64,000 nucleotides of DNA, taken from assembly GCA_037576215.1 (NCBI GenBank), contig JBANDB010000008.1, positions 2,418,001 through 2,482,000 of the forward strand, in the 5' to 3' direction. Under the pieces are notes generated by a model. The model saw nothing but the letters and a program-made list of their open reading frames with translations. It did no database searches and had not been told where the DNA came from. Origin of the DNA: Armillaria gallica (taxonomy: Eukaryota > Basidiomycota > Agaricomycetes > Agaricales > Physalacriaceae). Position numbers and translations under genes: made by a program. Numbering within the stretch: position 1 is the stretch's first letter; each line of letters opens with the position of its first letter. Below are positions 11,101 to 21,590 of this stretch, piece by piece.

Positions 11101-12696
11101 CCTTGAAATTTACCCATCTATATACGAGGGGTTGATATCAGACAACACGACTATATCGGGGGCCGATTCACTGCATGCAATGACTGAGACTGGTCAGTAT
11201 TTCTAGTCGCGCGCTTCTGATGTACATTCTCAAAGCCAAGAACAGCCTCCATAGAAAGCGAGGAGCAGCCCATCTCTGTTGTGCTGAAAACCGTTTATCC
11301 AGCATTCAATCTATGTATGTCTTCCTTGTCATACTACACTCGAATATTCTCAGGTGTTGTATCTAGACCCGCCCGTTTATCCAGCCCTTGTCATATATCC
11401 TCCGTTGCCAAAGGACATAGAAGATATTCGCAGCGTGTACTACTCCAGCCCTGAGGTCGTCCATCCAACTTCCAGGCTTTGTTAGTCTCTGTCTCGTGGT
11501 CGTGGCATTACCTTTCTGATACTCGTGTCAGTAGACATGGCAGTGTATCCTCACTTCGATCTATATCCGCAAATGCAAATAGCAAAAGAAATAGAGGGTT
11601 GTCAAATCGAGGTCGCGTCAATTGTCGAATACCCTCGTTTCAACATTTGTAAGAAGCGTGTTCGTATTTCTTTTGCCCTACATTGATGTTTCACTTGTGT
11701 AGACCCCGCCGTATACCCTCATTTTGATCTCTATCCGGCCGCTGGACCGACATTATTGGAAGAAGTAGAACCTCGAGGCAACGCTGCAGTGAAATTAGGA
11801 CGGGGCTATCCGTTCTTTGAAATTTGTTAGCTTCAGTCCACTTTTTCGGAAATTGTAAGGAGTTTGAACATTTTATCCAGATCCAGCTGTCTACCCTCAT
11901 TTTGATCTGTACCCGCCGGTCAACCCGAGGATCCATCCTCTGCCTTATCTCAATGGTCAGGCTACGAGGAAGACACGCGAGCCGGAAACGGTGCAGCGTC
12001 CTATCCGGAAATCGAAAACTCATCGTCAGTTGCATGAGGAAGTCTTTGCCACCCGACCATCCTCAAGAAGCGACATGATCACCGTCAGGTCGACCGAATC
12101 TAACGTTCATAGAAATCTGGACCACCGTGTGTCTCTCCGTCTGCGATCTGCTGCCCAAGTTGGACCTCCATCAACTCCTCCGCCAAGTAGAGGTCTTCCT
12201 GTCCGTCCCAATATAGAGGGACTTCCAGCTACCGAATCCAATCCCCCCTTTCTCTCGAAAGAGCCTCTTCACAGTCGACCGCTTCCGTCTCGGCCCAATG
12301 TTCATATATCATCCGGTAACTCCCTGGAGGGGACATCTATTCTCAAACGAAGTAGATCCAACATCTCTAGCTCACCCTCAGTGCGACGGGAAGCACCTCA
12401 TCTACCATCAGTGGGAGAAGAGCACACTGCGCATTTAAGCAGGTCGAGCTCCATGATGCTACCTGAAGAACAGAAGTCAGACTACGATAATTATCATCGA
12501 TTACCGTCCCGACCAACGACAAGGAAGCGAGACAGTCTGGTTCTCCAACGAGTAAGGGCGTTAAACACCGGTGAGTGTCGACATAAAAGTGTTCTACAAC
12601 TGATACCATTTTACAATTCTAGCTGAGGAGCGCTCGACTTCGGGTCATGACAGGAGCTCTTCGGTACCTAGATTTGACCGCAACGGGTTTACGTGA
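8120..12696 (+). CDS. large uncharacterised repeat protein with exon-encoded YP repeats
   Basis: I do not recognise a named family. Twelve exons join in frame to 1,335 residues: 8120-8530, 8580-10368, 10417-10560, 10612-10890, 10940-11029, 11082-11192, 11246-11314, 11367-11480, 11535-11648, 11703-11825, 11881-12570, 12623-12696. The N-terminal ~250 residues look globular (HGQLGHTLSLGP, LYGQLTAIAREFNFPS, GKIEFDIDLRQARWYSAWL). Then come a Pro/Ser-rich region with four TPSTATSWGP-type repeats, six PW[RK]HVWPY repeats, and exons 3-11, most of which open with YPAVYPHFDLYP or a variant. The last ~250 residues are basic and disordered (RPLPSRPNV, SRSNISSSPS, SRPTTRKRDS). There is no signal peptide or membrane segment, so it is probably intracellular. 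The N-terminal part seems the conserved core and the repeats a fast-changing tail. Function unknown. Confidence 0.75.
9400..9850 (+). repeat. protein-level repeat: four copies of a TPSTATSWGP unit
   Basis: Within the large repeat protein, a unit of about 38-40 codons recurs. Each opens with a short [IL]-x-[IL]-[AG] stretch (IHIANR, IALRM, IGERL, IHIADR), then TP[ST][TD][AC]TS[WF]GP, then Ser/Pro filler. Copies of the TSWGP core lie near 9441, 9568, 9685 and 9803. Three are nearly identical and the first is diverged (TPTDCTSFGP). DNA identity is moderate, so the array is old or under codon-level drift. Confidence 0.8.
9951..10284 (+). repeat. protein-level repeat: six copies of PW[RK]HVWPY
   Basis: Six short tryptophan-rich motifs occur at 9954, 10014, 10074, 10140, 10191 and 10260 (approximate codon starts): PWRHVWPYT, PWRHVWPYN, PWKHVWPYN, PWRDAWPHN, PWKHVWPYT and PWRHGWPYL. 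They are spaced by 17-23 residues of variable linker. The regular spacing and invariant PW..xWP suggest a docking or stacking module. The array runs directly into the exon-encoded YP repeats. Confidence 0.85.
10417..11916 (+). repeat. tandem exon repeats encoding YPAVYPHFDLYP modules
   Basis: Eight successive exons of 144, 279, 90, 111, 69, 114, 114 and 123 nt, plus the opening of the next exon (11881), share one design. Each is a multiple of three and is entered and left in phase 1, splitting a tyrosine codon after its T. Most open with YP[AP][VL]YPxxxxxYP (exact YPAVYPHFDLYP at 10417, 11703 and 11881; YMAVYPHFDLYP at 11535; looser at 10612, 11082, 11367). Most close with YPxF[NE][LI]Y (for example YPAFNL, YPRFNI, YPFFEI). 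The module therefore spans the intron. The exons at 10940 and 11246 keep only the closing half. Confidence 0.85.
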
Positions 12697-12830
12697 TGCC
12701 AGCGCCACTACTGTACATATATTGTTGTCCTGGGGATCTGTCTGTATTGATATAACGGTATTTTAAAATATATAACGGATGGATAGGAATATACACTGTT
12801 TGAATATTACATATAGTCAGGACTTTCAAC

Positions 12831-13841
12831 TCAATCTTCCTCGGAATCCTCTGCACGATCGTCCTCATGCAGCATGTCCAAGCCTAAGACGTGGCCAGAT
12901 CCTGGCATAGCTTGCTTCGGTAATGGCTCAGGCGATGTGCTCGGTTCCGACCCTCTGGCAGCGGCAGCTAGACGAGCTTCCCGAAGGACTTTCTCCCGCT
13001 CGTCGGCTTCTATCTTGGATTTCCGGTCGTCCATGAATGCGAGTTTGACCTGAAGAGATGCTTCAGTCGGCAGAAAATGATACAGCTAACAATCAGACCT
13101 TATTGGCAGCGGCTGCAGCCACAGCCTTCTCCTCTTTCTTGGCCCGAGCAGCACGCTCCTGCTTCTCTGTTTCGAGATCGAACGCCTCTTTGAGTATAGC
13201 CTGCGGCGTTTCATAAATAATCCGAACTTTAATGAGACAGAATAGTCATACAGATCCCATACGCAAACTCTCCATGTGGCGAGGATTGAAGATATAAAAA
13301 GGCTGGAAATTCTACCCGACATAAGGTTGCAACCAAGCTCTTAAGCATACAGCATTGTCTTACCTTGACTTCGGGACGAAATCCGAGCTAGATGAACGAG
13401 TATAAGCCACACGTCGCATGCTAGACTAGCAGTGGCTAACCTCGATAGCATACTCCAAAGCTCCTTTCGGATCCATGAGATTCCTCTTGATTATGCCATT
13501 TGTCGGCTTGAATTGCTGGAACTTAGGATTTTCGGGTTCACGTAAAAGGTTTTCGGAGATCGTCAAGAGCGTCTGAGATAATAAGAACATGTAAAGGCCA
13601 GTCCTGGCAGGCGGAACAGAGAACACTGAAGTACTTTCATCGAGGCCAATGCTTGCTCTTTCGAATTGGGCCGAGTGATTCCAGGATCGAGTAGCCGCCT
13701 GAACATTTGCCGCCTTTCGTGCTCAGCAGCTAATTGGGCAGCAGAACGCTGAGTAGGCTGCTGTTGAGCGCGCCTCTCTGCAGCCTCACGCAGAGCGTCA
13801 TAAGAAATGGGAGACGCCACTGGTGCAGGGGAGTCAGACAT
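12831..13841 (-). CDS. PUB-domain protein (PNGase/UBX-type p97-binding module)
   Basis: The protein starts MSDSPAPVASPISYDALREAA at 13841 and ends EDDRAEDSEED. A PUB/PUG-like domain fills the middle: TLLTISENLLREPENPKFQQF, KPTNGIIKRNLMDPKGALEYAIELGFRPE, then FQPFYIFNPRHMESLRMG. PUB domains in peptide N-glycanase, UBXD1 and HOIP bind the tail of the Cdc48/p97 ATPase, so a ubiquitin or ER-associated degradation adaptor role is inferred. N- and C-terminal parts are charged coiled-coil-like (ETEKQERAARAKKEEKA; DEREKVLREARLAAAARG). Introns lie near 13045-13100, 13205-13245, 13315-13360, 13385-13440 and 13575-13635. No transglutaminase catalytic domain or UBX domain is visible, so it is a stand-alone PUB protein of about 240 residues. 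Confidence 0.75.
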
Positions 13842-14101
13842 AGTGTAGCGTCGAAATCCTTCTCAGAACGACGACGAAATCCTTGAGTACGACGACGTAG
13901 GTGACAGAGTTAGGGAGCCCAGTCATCCGGCCCGTCCGTACTTGCCTTTGTCACTGCTGACATAAAGATCTGACTCGGCACAAGCACTGCATCCATTGAG
14001 CGACCTTCTTCATTCGTTGAGTCTGGTTTACGAAACTATATTGAACCGCTCCATCTTGAATACTACTAGTAAAATATCAAGGCCCCATTATTATAATCAT
14101 A

Positions 14102-17100
14102 TTACATATCTACATCAGATTCCTCCCCGTCGTCCAATTCCGGCCCAGCCTCGTATCTCGGTGTGCATACATACGAAGGCCGGCTGCCACCCTCCACAGA
14201 CACACCATCGTCCGACGAGCTATCACTACTCCAGGACCGTTCGGGACTTGCATCCGTCTTGTCCTGTCTCTCCTGTACATTCTCTCTCAACCCAGAAAGA
14301 CGCAAATTTGGGAATGAGTTGGTCCTCAGTCGTCGGAAAAAGCCGCCTGCAGGGGGCTGTCCATAAGCCTGGGTCCTCGTATTGCGCTCATCAATACCAC
14401 CATGAAGAAGGTCAGCGACCCATTTCTTTCGAACAGCGGACGACCGTAAAGGATCATGTTCCAAATCTCCGAGTCTTTCCGTGCCACCGGAATGCGTGTG
14501 GTGGCCACGACGGTAGAACCATTGCGTGCCATTTGAAAATGCTGCCTCAGCGTCAGTGTCGACAGACAGCGGAAGGTCTGAGCCAGTAGGTGGTGGTGTG
14601 ATTCTTTCTTGCGATATAGTCCGCGGCTTCGCCTTTGTTATCCTGCGAAGTGCTTGACGACCAAGGAAAATCTGTTTCTCAATCCTCATTCTGTTGCCGA
14701 TCATGTGTAACTGAAGAAAAATGAGATGAATCTTGCAATTAACTAGCGGAAACCAACTTTGGGCCAGGTGACAAGCTTTCCAACCTTCATCATCCGGTCC
14801 AGGTTTTGAGGGTCTGGATCGTCCAAGATGCGTGCCCAGTCCTAACGCGTGGATCAGCAAGGCGCCTTCTGTGTGGTAGACATGGGTCTTACCGATGCAC
14901 GAGTTTTGGGCCAAATGCTGGGATAAAATGTAAGTATTCCATTACACTTTCTATATGCAAGGACATACGTGATTGCACCTTCAAACCGCTGCAGGAAGAT
15001 ACTAGACCAATCCTGCCCTAAAATCTCAGGTAACAGCTCCAGATCTCTTATGACTTTGAAGTTCTTTGTGAGCTCGTGCTTCAACCATTGCTCTGCTGCA
15101 GACAGCACAAAGTTGCCTCTCCATCCTGTATGCATAACATGAGCCCTATGGAACAATGATCAATTGTTAACACACCTTTCCCTTTGTAATGGGCAACAGG
15201 TCTTCCGGGCGAACCCCGAGGCGCAAAAAAGAATAAGTGTACATGTGGGTTAACTTGTGATACCACTGGATGGGTGACTACACGCAAAAGTGATCAGTCA
15301 GCGGTCCGGCAGTCATGTTTTACGGATACGGACCATTATAGTACAAATTCAGTGCTTGAAGCGGGATATCGACACTATTTTTTCATGTTCAATTCTAAGA
15401 CCGGGTCCGAAAGTGGATGAACCCACCGCAAAGAACCGTCTTTGAATTTGCTGCCCCAGTTCCAAGGGACGGCACTTCCGTCTTTGAGCTTCTGCATTAG
15501 GACGACAGGATTCATGATGCCAGGTACAGCAGCTGACGCTAACAGCGTCGACCAAATTATCGTGTCCGGTGCCGTTACATAGTTGAGAACCTTTGTAGGG
15601 CTGTGACGGTCAGCAGGGATAACAGTAATGTTGAGTATTCGTCCGGTTCTTAGATAGGCTTCTTTGAAAGTCATGGAACCACGAGTAAACCAAGTGCTCT
15701 GCAAAATGATGGGTCAACCAGTGCAATTACTATCGCAACATGTCTGACCTTCCTCGCCCAACTAATAACAATTATCAGTGAATTTACATTTGATAGTGGG
15801 ATTCGGTAGCTTACATCACGCTGTCAAACCGAGCTCCAGTCTCCCATAATCGTTTACCCCAAACACTAAAGGGCTCGTCGCAAGCTGTCAGTTTGTTGGC
15901 GAGTTTCGGTACTAGAAGGACCTTGAGCTCCTCATCAGTGTGACACGCTGTGAGGGCTGCTATGAGCCCCCCAGCGCTAGTGCCCGTGATGACCCGTGGA
16001 AGCAAATCTGCATCAAGGAAGGCCCTCACGACGCCGTAATGATCTAAGATGGAAGTGTCAAACAAAGTGGTGTCTTTGAGAATCAATCGTTTCACTGACA
16101 ATAGCCTAGAGCAGCTCCACCAGATAGGCACAAGGCAGAAATGCCTGTTTCATTCATCAGCTTGCCTGAATTATCAGTTGCATCCGAAGTCTCACCGAGA
16201 TTAGTATTGGCGCTCTTGAAAAATTTCTTCTTCTCATCGATTGAAAGGTCAGGCGTTTCGCGAATGTACTCCAACGCTTTCTCTTGTTCGTCCAAATACG
16301 CTTAAAGCCGTCGTCAGATGGTACGGCTATGGGTACAGCAGACAAGAGCTTACTTTCAAGAAGATCCTTTGTTCCGTGAAAAGTCTAAAGGGCGAATCAG
16401 CGACAGCCCAAAGGAAAGCCTAAGTCCATACTTCACTGTACAGTCTGTAAGATAGTCAGAGTATGGACACCGCGAAAATTAAAGCATACACACCGAGATG
16501 ATTCAATCCCTGCGAAGTTGGCACGTATACAGGTTTCCAGGACACCAAGACAGCCTCGCGCGTCATTCTTTTCCCTAAGCATCTTCAGCGAACGACCAAC
16601 CTTCTTGATGAGTCTCCAATCATAGTAGGGATCGTCATCAATTTTCTTCCAGTCGTCAAAATGCAGGTAATAGTCGAGGTCCTTGGCCGCCTCTTTCCAT
16701 TCCTATAACATATTTCAGGAACTGCCAGCTGAACAGGCACTCAACCACGTACCTCATAGGTTGTTGAAGCCCTCAGCTTCTTCCTGAGAACCCCCTTCTT
16801 CCCTCTCCCTACAAATAAATGTTAATTGTCGAGGCCGGATGTAAATGTACGTCACATACATGCTGAGACCCATTCCTTCGCGTTCACGAGTTGTCGAATG
16901 AGCACATAGATGCCAAATTCCGCTCCGATGAATAGAAATATAAAAAGCTGTATCCTCATTAATACGTGTCCTGCTTTCGATATAGCACCTTACCAAAAGC
17001 GGCCAGCGCAGTACAAGAAACCACCAGTCGTGTCCTAGTCGTTTTGACGAAAGTCGATCCTTCTTCTTTCGCCTGGTACTGTCAGAAAGATACAACTCAG

Positions 17101-17424
17101 ATTGACACGTCAAACTCACTTCTTGACTTTCAAATTGACGGGCGCCCAGTCTGACAACGCAGAGATTTTCCGTATTCGAGATGTTGCGGGAGTGGGCTGT
17201 GGCCCAGAGCTAGGTGAAGAAGTGTCTCCGTGATGTTCGATGTATACTTCGTCAGCATATAATGCAGCCTCGAAGGCCTTGAGATGCCTTTGAGGGAACA
17301 GATTAGACCCGCACGCGCCAGATGGATGATCCGGAATGATTGCCAGAGGATGAACTCACTCTTCGACAGGATATACAGCTTCCCAAGGATCAACGATTCC
17401 GTTGGTTCCAGGTGAATGGGACAT
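14102..17424 (-). CDS. patatin-like triacylglycerol lipase (Tgl3/4/5, SDP1 family)
   Basis: Lipid-droplet triacylglycerol lipase family. The start MSHSPGTNGIVDPWEAVYPVEE is at 17424. A hydrophobic segment follows (DWWFLVLRWPLLL, about 17000-17060, continued by FIFLFIGAEFGIYVLI), as in the membrane-associated N-terminus of the family. The DUF3336-like part contains EWKEAAKDLDYYLHFDDWK and CLGVLETCIRANFAGIESSRLY. In the patatin domain I see SGGAALGYYHYGVVRAFL (oxyanion loop), GTSAGG (nucleophile serine) and DGS (catalytic aspartate, about 15415-15425). After the catalytic part come MMKVGKLVTW and a 200-residue disordered Ser/Asp-rich tail ending DDGEESDVDM. At least twelve short introns break the gene. 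It is divergent from the CipC gene across 1.3 kb. Confidence 0.88.
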
Positions 17425-18749
17425 TGGAGGGTGGTGAGGCCAGGTAGCAACCTAGAAAATGTTTCTACATGCAGGATCCTTTCATAGTATGGGGTACACA
17501 GGGTATATCGACCACGTGACTATGACGCTAAGGGTAGCATGTGAAATTTAATCAGGCGCGACTCCCCAAAGAGATATCTTGAACCAATCCCACCAGTTGA
17601 AATCCCCGAAATTCACAAAGGGCAAATCCGTGGGGAATCTGGACTTTCTCGCACTCCGCGGAAGGTCATTGTCTCTCTAGTATATGTTGAGATCAGCGGT
17701 AATTCTCCAGCCGCTCACCCGGTTTTTAGCAGGGAACCTTCGCAAACAGGCGAGGGCCGTCGTAGTCAGTCTACCTATTTATCTACATTCCGTGTACACT
17801 AATAGAAGTAAATGTGAGGTAATAGAGAAACCCGAGAAGGACAACAAATGAACAGTGCTTCCTGCCTGACAACGAAGATCCCGACGCCAACTACATTGTG
17901 TTGCGCGACACTTGACATCCCAACAGTATAGTACCCGACGGCATACTTACTTTGATTCTAATTGCCTAGTATAGGTAACCGTTCAACCATTCAAGACCAG
18001 TTCAAGGTCTCCGACGGTTCTCAAACCCTCAAGTGGACAATATACTACAGTAAAGTTAAGAATCTACTCCTGTGACATTCAATGAAGTTCTAGGGTACCT
18101 TACGGCCAAAATAGTGCTAGTCGCGCGCTTTGAAGCTGTATTCGTCGATGCCCCACAGATTTACACACGGACACAGCAGCTGCTCAACTAAAAAGGGGGA
18201 ATTTTCCCATCATGCATCATGATCAATGCATCACCGCTCAGAAAAAACCTCCGAGTTCTGTTCATCGTTGTATTGCCGGTCGCGCGGACCATGAACTACG
18301 CCTACGAAGTACTAGGTTCTCGGTCATTGCCAATGATGCTCAAGTCGACTGTGCAGTGTCTCAGCCGTCACGGAACAGTCCGCAATTATTGCCATTGGTT
18401 TGATCAGACACGAGTTCGATGCTGGATGGAAAAGCTGATCCCAGTAGTCCAATGATACAAGACCTATTCTAACGATTCAACTACCATCATCTTGAAGCGG
18501 GATTCTATCGGTAGCTGGCAGGTAACACCCCTCACATATACTGATGAATAAATAACCATGCTGCGCATGCGCGTCCCCTTAGATGCAACGGATAGATCCA
18601 GGATAGCCTCTCTCTAAATATAGCGTCCCCATTGTGTGCTAAAATTATCGCTTGTGAATTCGTATAAAGGAGTGCAAAGACAGCGCTATTCCGTATCCTT
18701 TCTTACAACTCACTCTCATCTCCAATACTTATACTTTGTATTCTACAAC
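17425..18749. other. long divergent intergenic region (lipase / CipC)
   Basis: 1.3 kb without convincing coding sequence; short ORFs at 18212-18455 overlap in two frames and match nothing I know. The half near the CipC gene holds CCCCT or CCCC boxes (near 18526, 18574 and 18627) resembling stress-response elements, and a TATA box at 18663. No inverted-repeat element was recognised. Confidence 0.5.
18663..18669 (+). promoter_or_regulatory. TATA box of the CipC-like gene
   Basis: TATAAAG stands 81 bp before the ATG at 18750 and is followed by a CT-rich leader (TCTCATCTCC). Such a clear TATA box with a short leader is typical of strongly inducible fungal genes and contrasts with the other promoters here, where I could not place one. 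Confidence 0.6.
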
Positions 18750-19340
18750 ATGGGTTGGTTCGACGATAACTCTGATCAGGCTCAAGCCTACGACCAGGTT
18801 GGTTTCAACCTGTGATATTCCTTACATGTCCTCATACTCATTCCGTCGTTGCTCAGGTCGTCAACGCGCCCCACAAGGCCCAACTCTCCCACGAATTGAT
18901 TGCTGCCGCCGCGTCGTACGAGGTTTGTCGCTGAAATATATACTGCGTTGTGATCCTCATCATTCTACTTAGGCTGCTAAGTCATACGAGAAACACTGCG
19001 ATGAGAACGGCCAGCCCCAGTCCCACGAGAAGGCCAAGGAGCTTCTGTATGTGTATTTACTCCCTTATTCATTACATGTACTGAACAAAGAACAGCGCCG
19101 CTTTCTCAGGAGCCTTCGTCGACCGCATGGTTGAGACTAAGGGGGTAAGTTCCACAATGGGCCTTGCATTTTCACATTGCTGACATCCATCATTAGCTTG
19201 ACTACATCGATTCGGCGAAGGCTAAGCACCATGGTAAGATAGATCTTTGGTTCTCTGCTGTAACTTGCGATGGCTGATTCGAGCGTTGGACAGCTAAGCA
19301 GCAGGCGAATGATGCCCTCGCTGATTCTGGCGACTACTAG
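18750..19340 (+). CDS. CipC-like antibiotic/stress response protein (DUF3759)
   Basis: Small acidic-to-neutral cytosolic protein of the CipC family, first described in Aspergillus as induced by the V-ATPase inhibitor concanamycin. Six small exons (18750-18797, 18857-18922, 18973-19046, 19096-19144, 19197-19233, 19294-19340) join exactly in frame to 106 residues. Family marks are MGWFDDNSDQAQAYDQ, NAPHKAQLSHELIAAAASYE, AAKSYEKHCDENGQP, AFSGAFVDRMVETKGLDYID and the C-terminal AKQQANDALADSGDY. It is mostly helical with no signal peptide. Biochemical function is unknown in the family; it is often abundant under stress or in dikaryotic mycelium. The TATA promoter and CCCCT boxes upstream agree with inducible expression. 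Confidence 0.92.
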
Positions 19341-19474
19341 ATAAATAACGTTGTAAATTGAATATTTGTTGTAACATGACCTGAATTGCCATCCGGTGGA
19401 ACTATATTTAGACTCTATATTTAGCTCAGCTTCCGCCACTTCAGGTACTCTTCTCACTACGTTCTCATGACACG

Positions 19475-21262
19475 ATGTTCATCGTCTTTCCGTGGGCGCT
19501 CCTTTTCTTCCTCGTTTCTCCGCGATTTGTCTTAGCGGCGCCCACTGGCGGTATTTCCAACAATGCATCCTACAATCTTTCTGCCAGCCTCGCCGTTTTG
19601 CTCACCTTCCTCGTCGTACTCACCGTCCTCGTCGTCCTGAAGCATATATACATAAAGAGACGTCGAGCCAGGAATCTTCACTGCGACGCTTCCGCTTCCT
19701 CCCTTGCAGTTGATTCTCAGAAATCCTTAAACTCCTCTATACTCTCTTCGCTGCGTTGCATGACATCGAAAGACGGCCTAGCCGCGTTTCTCGTTGGTTT
19801 TTTGGGATCGCCTTTCTGGGAAACGAGCACAAAGGCGTGGCGGAACAGTTTGTCTTGGAAGGACGGTACACAGAGCTCGTTCATGTACAGCCTTCACGTC
19901 CAGTCGCGCTCATACAGAGGATCTCGTTCTCGGCAAACCTTCAATGAAAAGTCTTCTAGTACGAACGAGTTTGGAGAAAAAGACGCATATATCCCAGATT
20001 TCTCAAACTCCAAACAGTCCAACAGCCTGTCCAGCAACGGCTCTTTGCTTCCTGGTTTCCCTGTTCTACTTCCTATTGCGCCAGAAAAGGCTCGACGTGT
20101 CCCTTCCAAGCATGGTCATGATCGTCGTTTGTCCCTTCCGAATACTACGGCTACTCGTAAAACGGACTATGAAAGTACTGCACGTCAGAAACGTCACTCT
20201 AGCCTGAAAAGCAGCAAAAGTCGACGCTCCGACTCCTCAATCGTACTATCTCCGGGACTGAGGATGGTATACACCAATAATTCACTGGACTATCCGCTGC
20301 CGCTGTCGTCGGAGGATCTTCATCCCTTCACTTTCTCTGCTAGTGAGTGTAAGTCTGACCAGTCACATGTACCTCCTCTCCCTCCTCTCCCTCCGATTAC
20401 CCCTCTGCTTCCATCCCCCGTGGAGTTCTGCAACCCTGAAAGCTCTATCGGTCGCAGTTACATATCCCATCCCTACGCTCTAGCTCCGTACATGAAGAAA
20501 AGCAATCTCAAGCAGACTGCAAGGGACCATGCTGAAACTACCCATGATAAAATTGTCTCCAAGGCTCCGATTCGAAGTCCATCGATAACCCGAAACTCTT
20601 ATACGTTTATTCCCCCACCGCCTCCGTTCACAGAAGTACCTCCAGTACCTCCAATTCCGCTTCCTTTACCTCTCCCTCCTCGCGAACCTATACCTGCCCT
20701 GCCTAAAGCTAGACCCAACACTCGATCATTGTCAGTCCGATCCCGAAAAAGCCCTCCGATCGGTCCTTCTCCTCTGCGCATCATGACTCTCCCGGAATCA
20801 GTTATTAGCGATCTATTCACCCTTCCTACTTCTCAGCCTGATCCACCGAATACGAACGAATATCAAAACCATAATTCTTATACTGCTAAATTAAATCGAC
20901 ACTCCTACTCTAATATCGGGCTTGGCTTCCCTCCAGTGTCATGCGCACCAGCAGGTGACCGCAGCGTCGATTCCGCGAAACGCTCAAGCACCGATTCAAC
21001 GTCGTCAAAGCGTATCGGCGATGACGATGGGTCGAATCTTTTACTTGGCATAATTCGGGAATTGGTGGAAGAGACGAGTCGGTGGGATACGAGCTTGTAT
21101 ATGGACGATAAATTCAAGTCGATGATCGAAACAGCTGGAGACGAAGGTAGAGGGCCGGATAAATGTGAATCGGTTGCCAGTCCTGTTGAGGTTGATCTTG
21201 GGTTATTGGGGTTGGAGGTGTTTCGAGGACAGTTTGGAAATGGGGATGAAAATACCGAGTAA
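19475..21262 (+). CDS. single-pass membrane protein with long proline/serine-rich cytoplasmic tail
   Basis: Intronless frame of 595 residues. Residues 1-22 form a signal peptide (MFIVFPWALLFFLVSPRFVLAA, likely cut after LAA). A short 20-residue outside segment has NASYNLS glycosylation sites. A membrane helix follows at about 38-58 (LAVLLTFLVVLTVLVVLKH), with the stop-transfer IYIKRRRARN. The remaining ~530 residues are disordered and rich in Ser and Pro, with proline stretches VPPLPPLPPITPLLP (about residues 305-318) and FIPPPPPFTEVPPVPPIPLP (about 373-392) that could bind SH3 or profilin. A helical C-terminus (LLLGIIRELVEETSRWDT) may be conserved. Topology suggests a type I plasma-membrane sensor or adaptor such as a Wsc/Axl2-like protein, but no WSC or cadherin domain is present. 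Family unknown to me. Confidence 0.7.
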   Translation: MFIVFPWALLFFLVSPRFVLAAPTGGISNNASYNLSASLAVLLTFLVVLTVLVVLKHIYIKRRRARNLHCDASASSLAVDSQKSLNSSILSSLRCMTSKDGLAAFLVGFLGSPFWETSTKAWRNSLSWKDGTQSSFMYSLHVQSRSYRGSRSRQTFNEKSSSTNEFGEKDAYIPDFSNSKQSNSLSSNGSLLPGFPVLLPIAPEKARRVPSKHGHDRRLSLPNTTATRKTDYESTARQKRHSSLKSSKSRRSDSSIVLSPGLRMVYTNNSLDYPLPLSSEDLHPFTFSASECKSDQSHVPPLPPLPPITPLLPSPVEFCNPESSIGRSYISHPYALAPYMKKSNLKQTARDHAETTHDKIVSKAPIRSPSITRNSYTFIPPPPPFTEVPPVPPIPLPLPLPPREPIPALPKARPNTRSLSVRSRKSPPIGPSPLRIMTLPESVISDLFTLPTSQPDPPNTNEYQNHNSYTAKLNRHSYSNIGLGFPPVSCAPAGDRSVDSAKRSSTDSTSSKRIGDDDGSNLLLGIIRELVEETSRWDTSLYMDDKFKSMIETAGDEGRGPDKCESVASPVEVDLGLLGLEVFRGQFGNGDENTE

Positions 21263-21590
21263 GACTTTATCATCCAGTGCTTTGAGCCTTTGTTGATCAC
21301 GGCTACAGTATGGGAGTTGGTTTAGCGTGGTAATTCATAGTCACGTTCTGTCTTTGTTTTGTTTTTCTCGCTTTGTCGGTGAGCCAAATCACATTCTCGT
21401 GGCTCAAGCCTAAAACTTGTTTCCAAAATCCTTTTAATCATTCGATCCTGTTTTTTGTAAAGTCTACCGTCACCCCACCCTCGGAAATAATTAATAAAAC
21501 ATATGGTCCGCTGAAAGATGACGAAGCTGAGTTCTGTAGTAATTATGTCACCTATTATATAAGTAAGACTCTGTCCTGATGTCGAATGAA
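21263..21590. other. 3' intergenic between convergent genes
   Basis: AT-rich stretch separating the ends of the membrane protein gene (+) and ORC4 (-). It contains no coding signal and probably carries both polyadenylation regions. Confidence 0.5.

Noticed and set aside
11204..18130. Shared 14-mer CTAGTCGCGCGCTT in the repeat-protein intron (about 11204) and near 18118
   Set aside because: Flanks do not match in either direction; with only two copies it looks like coincidence.
18212..18455. Two overlapping plus-strand ORFs in the lipase/CipC intergenic region
   Set aside because: No motif, no splice support, and both frames open together by chance in a stretch with few stops.
19475..21262. 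Proline-rich membrane protein as a cell-wall sensor of the Wsc/Mid2 type
   Set aside because: The extracellular part is only about 15-20 residues, too short for a sensor stalk, and there is no cysteine-rich domain; left as uncharacterised.
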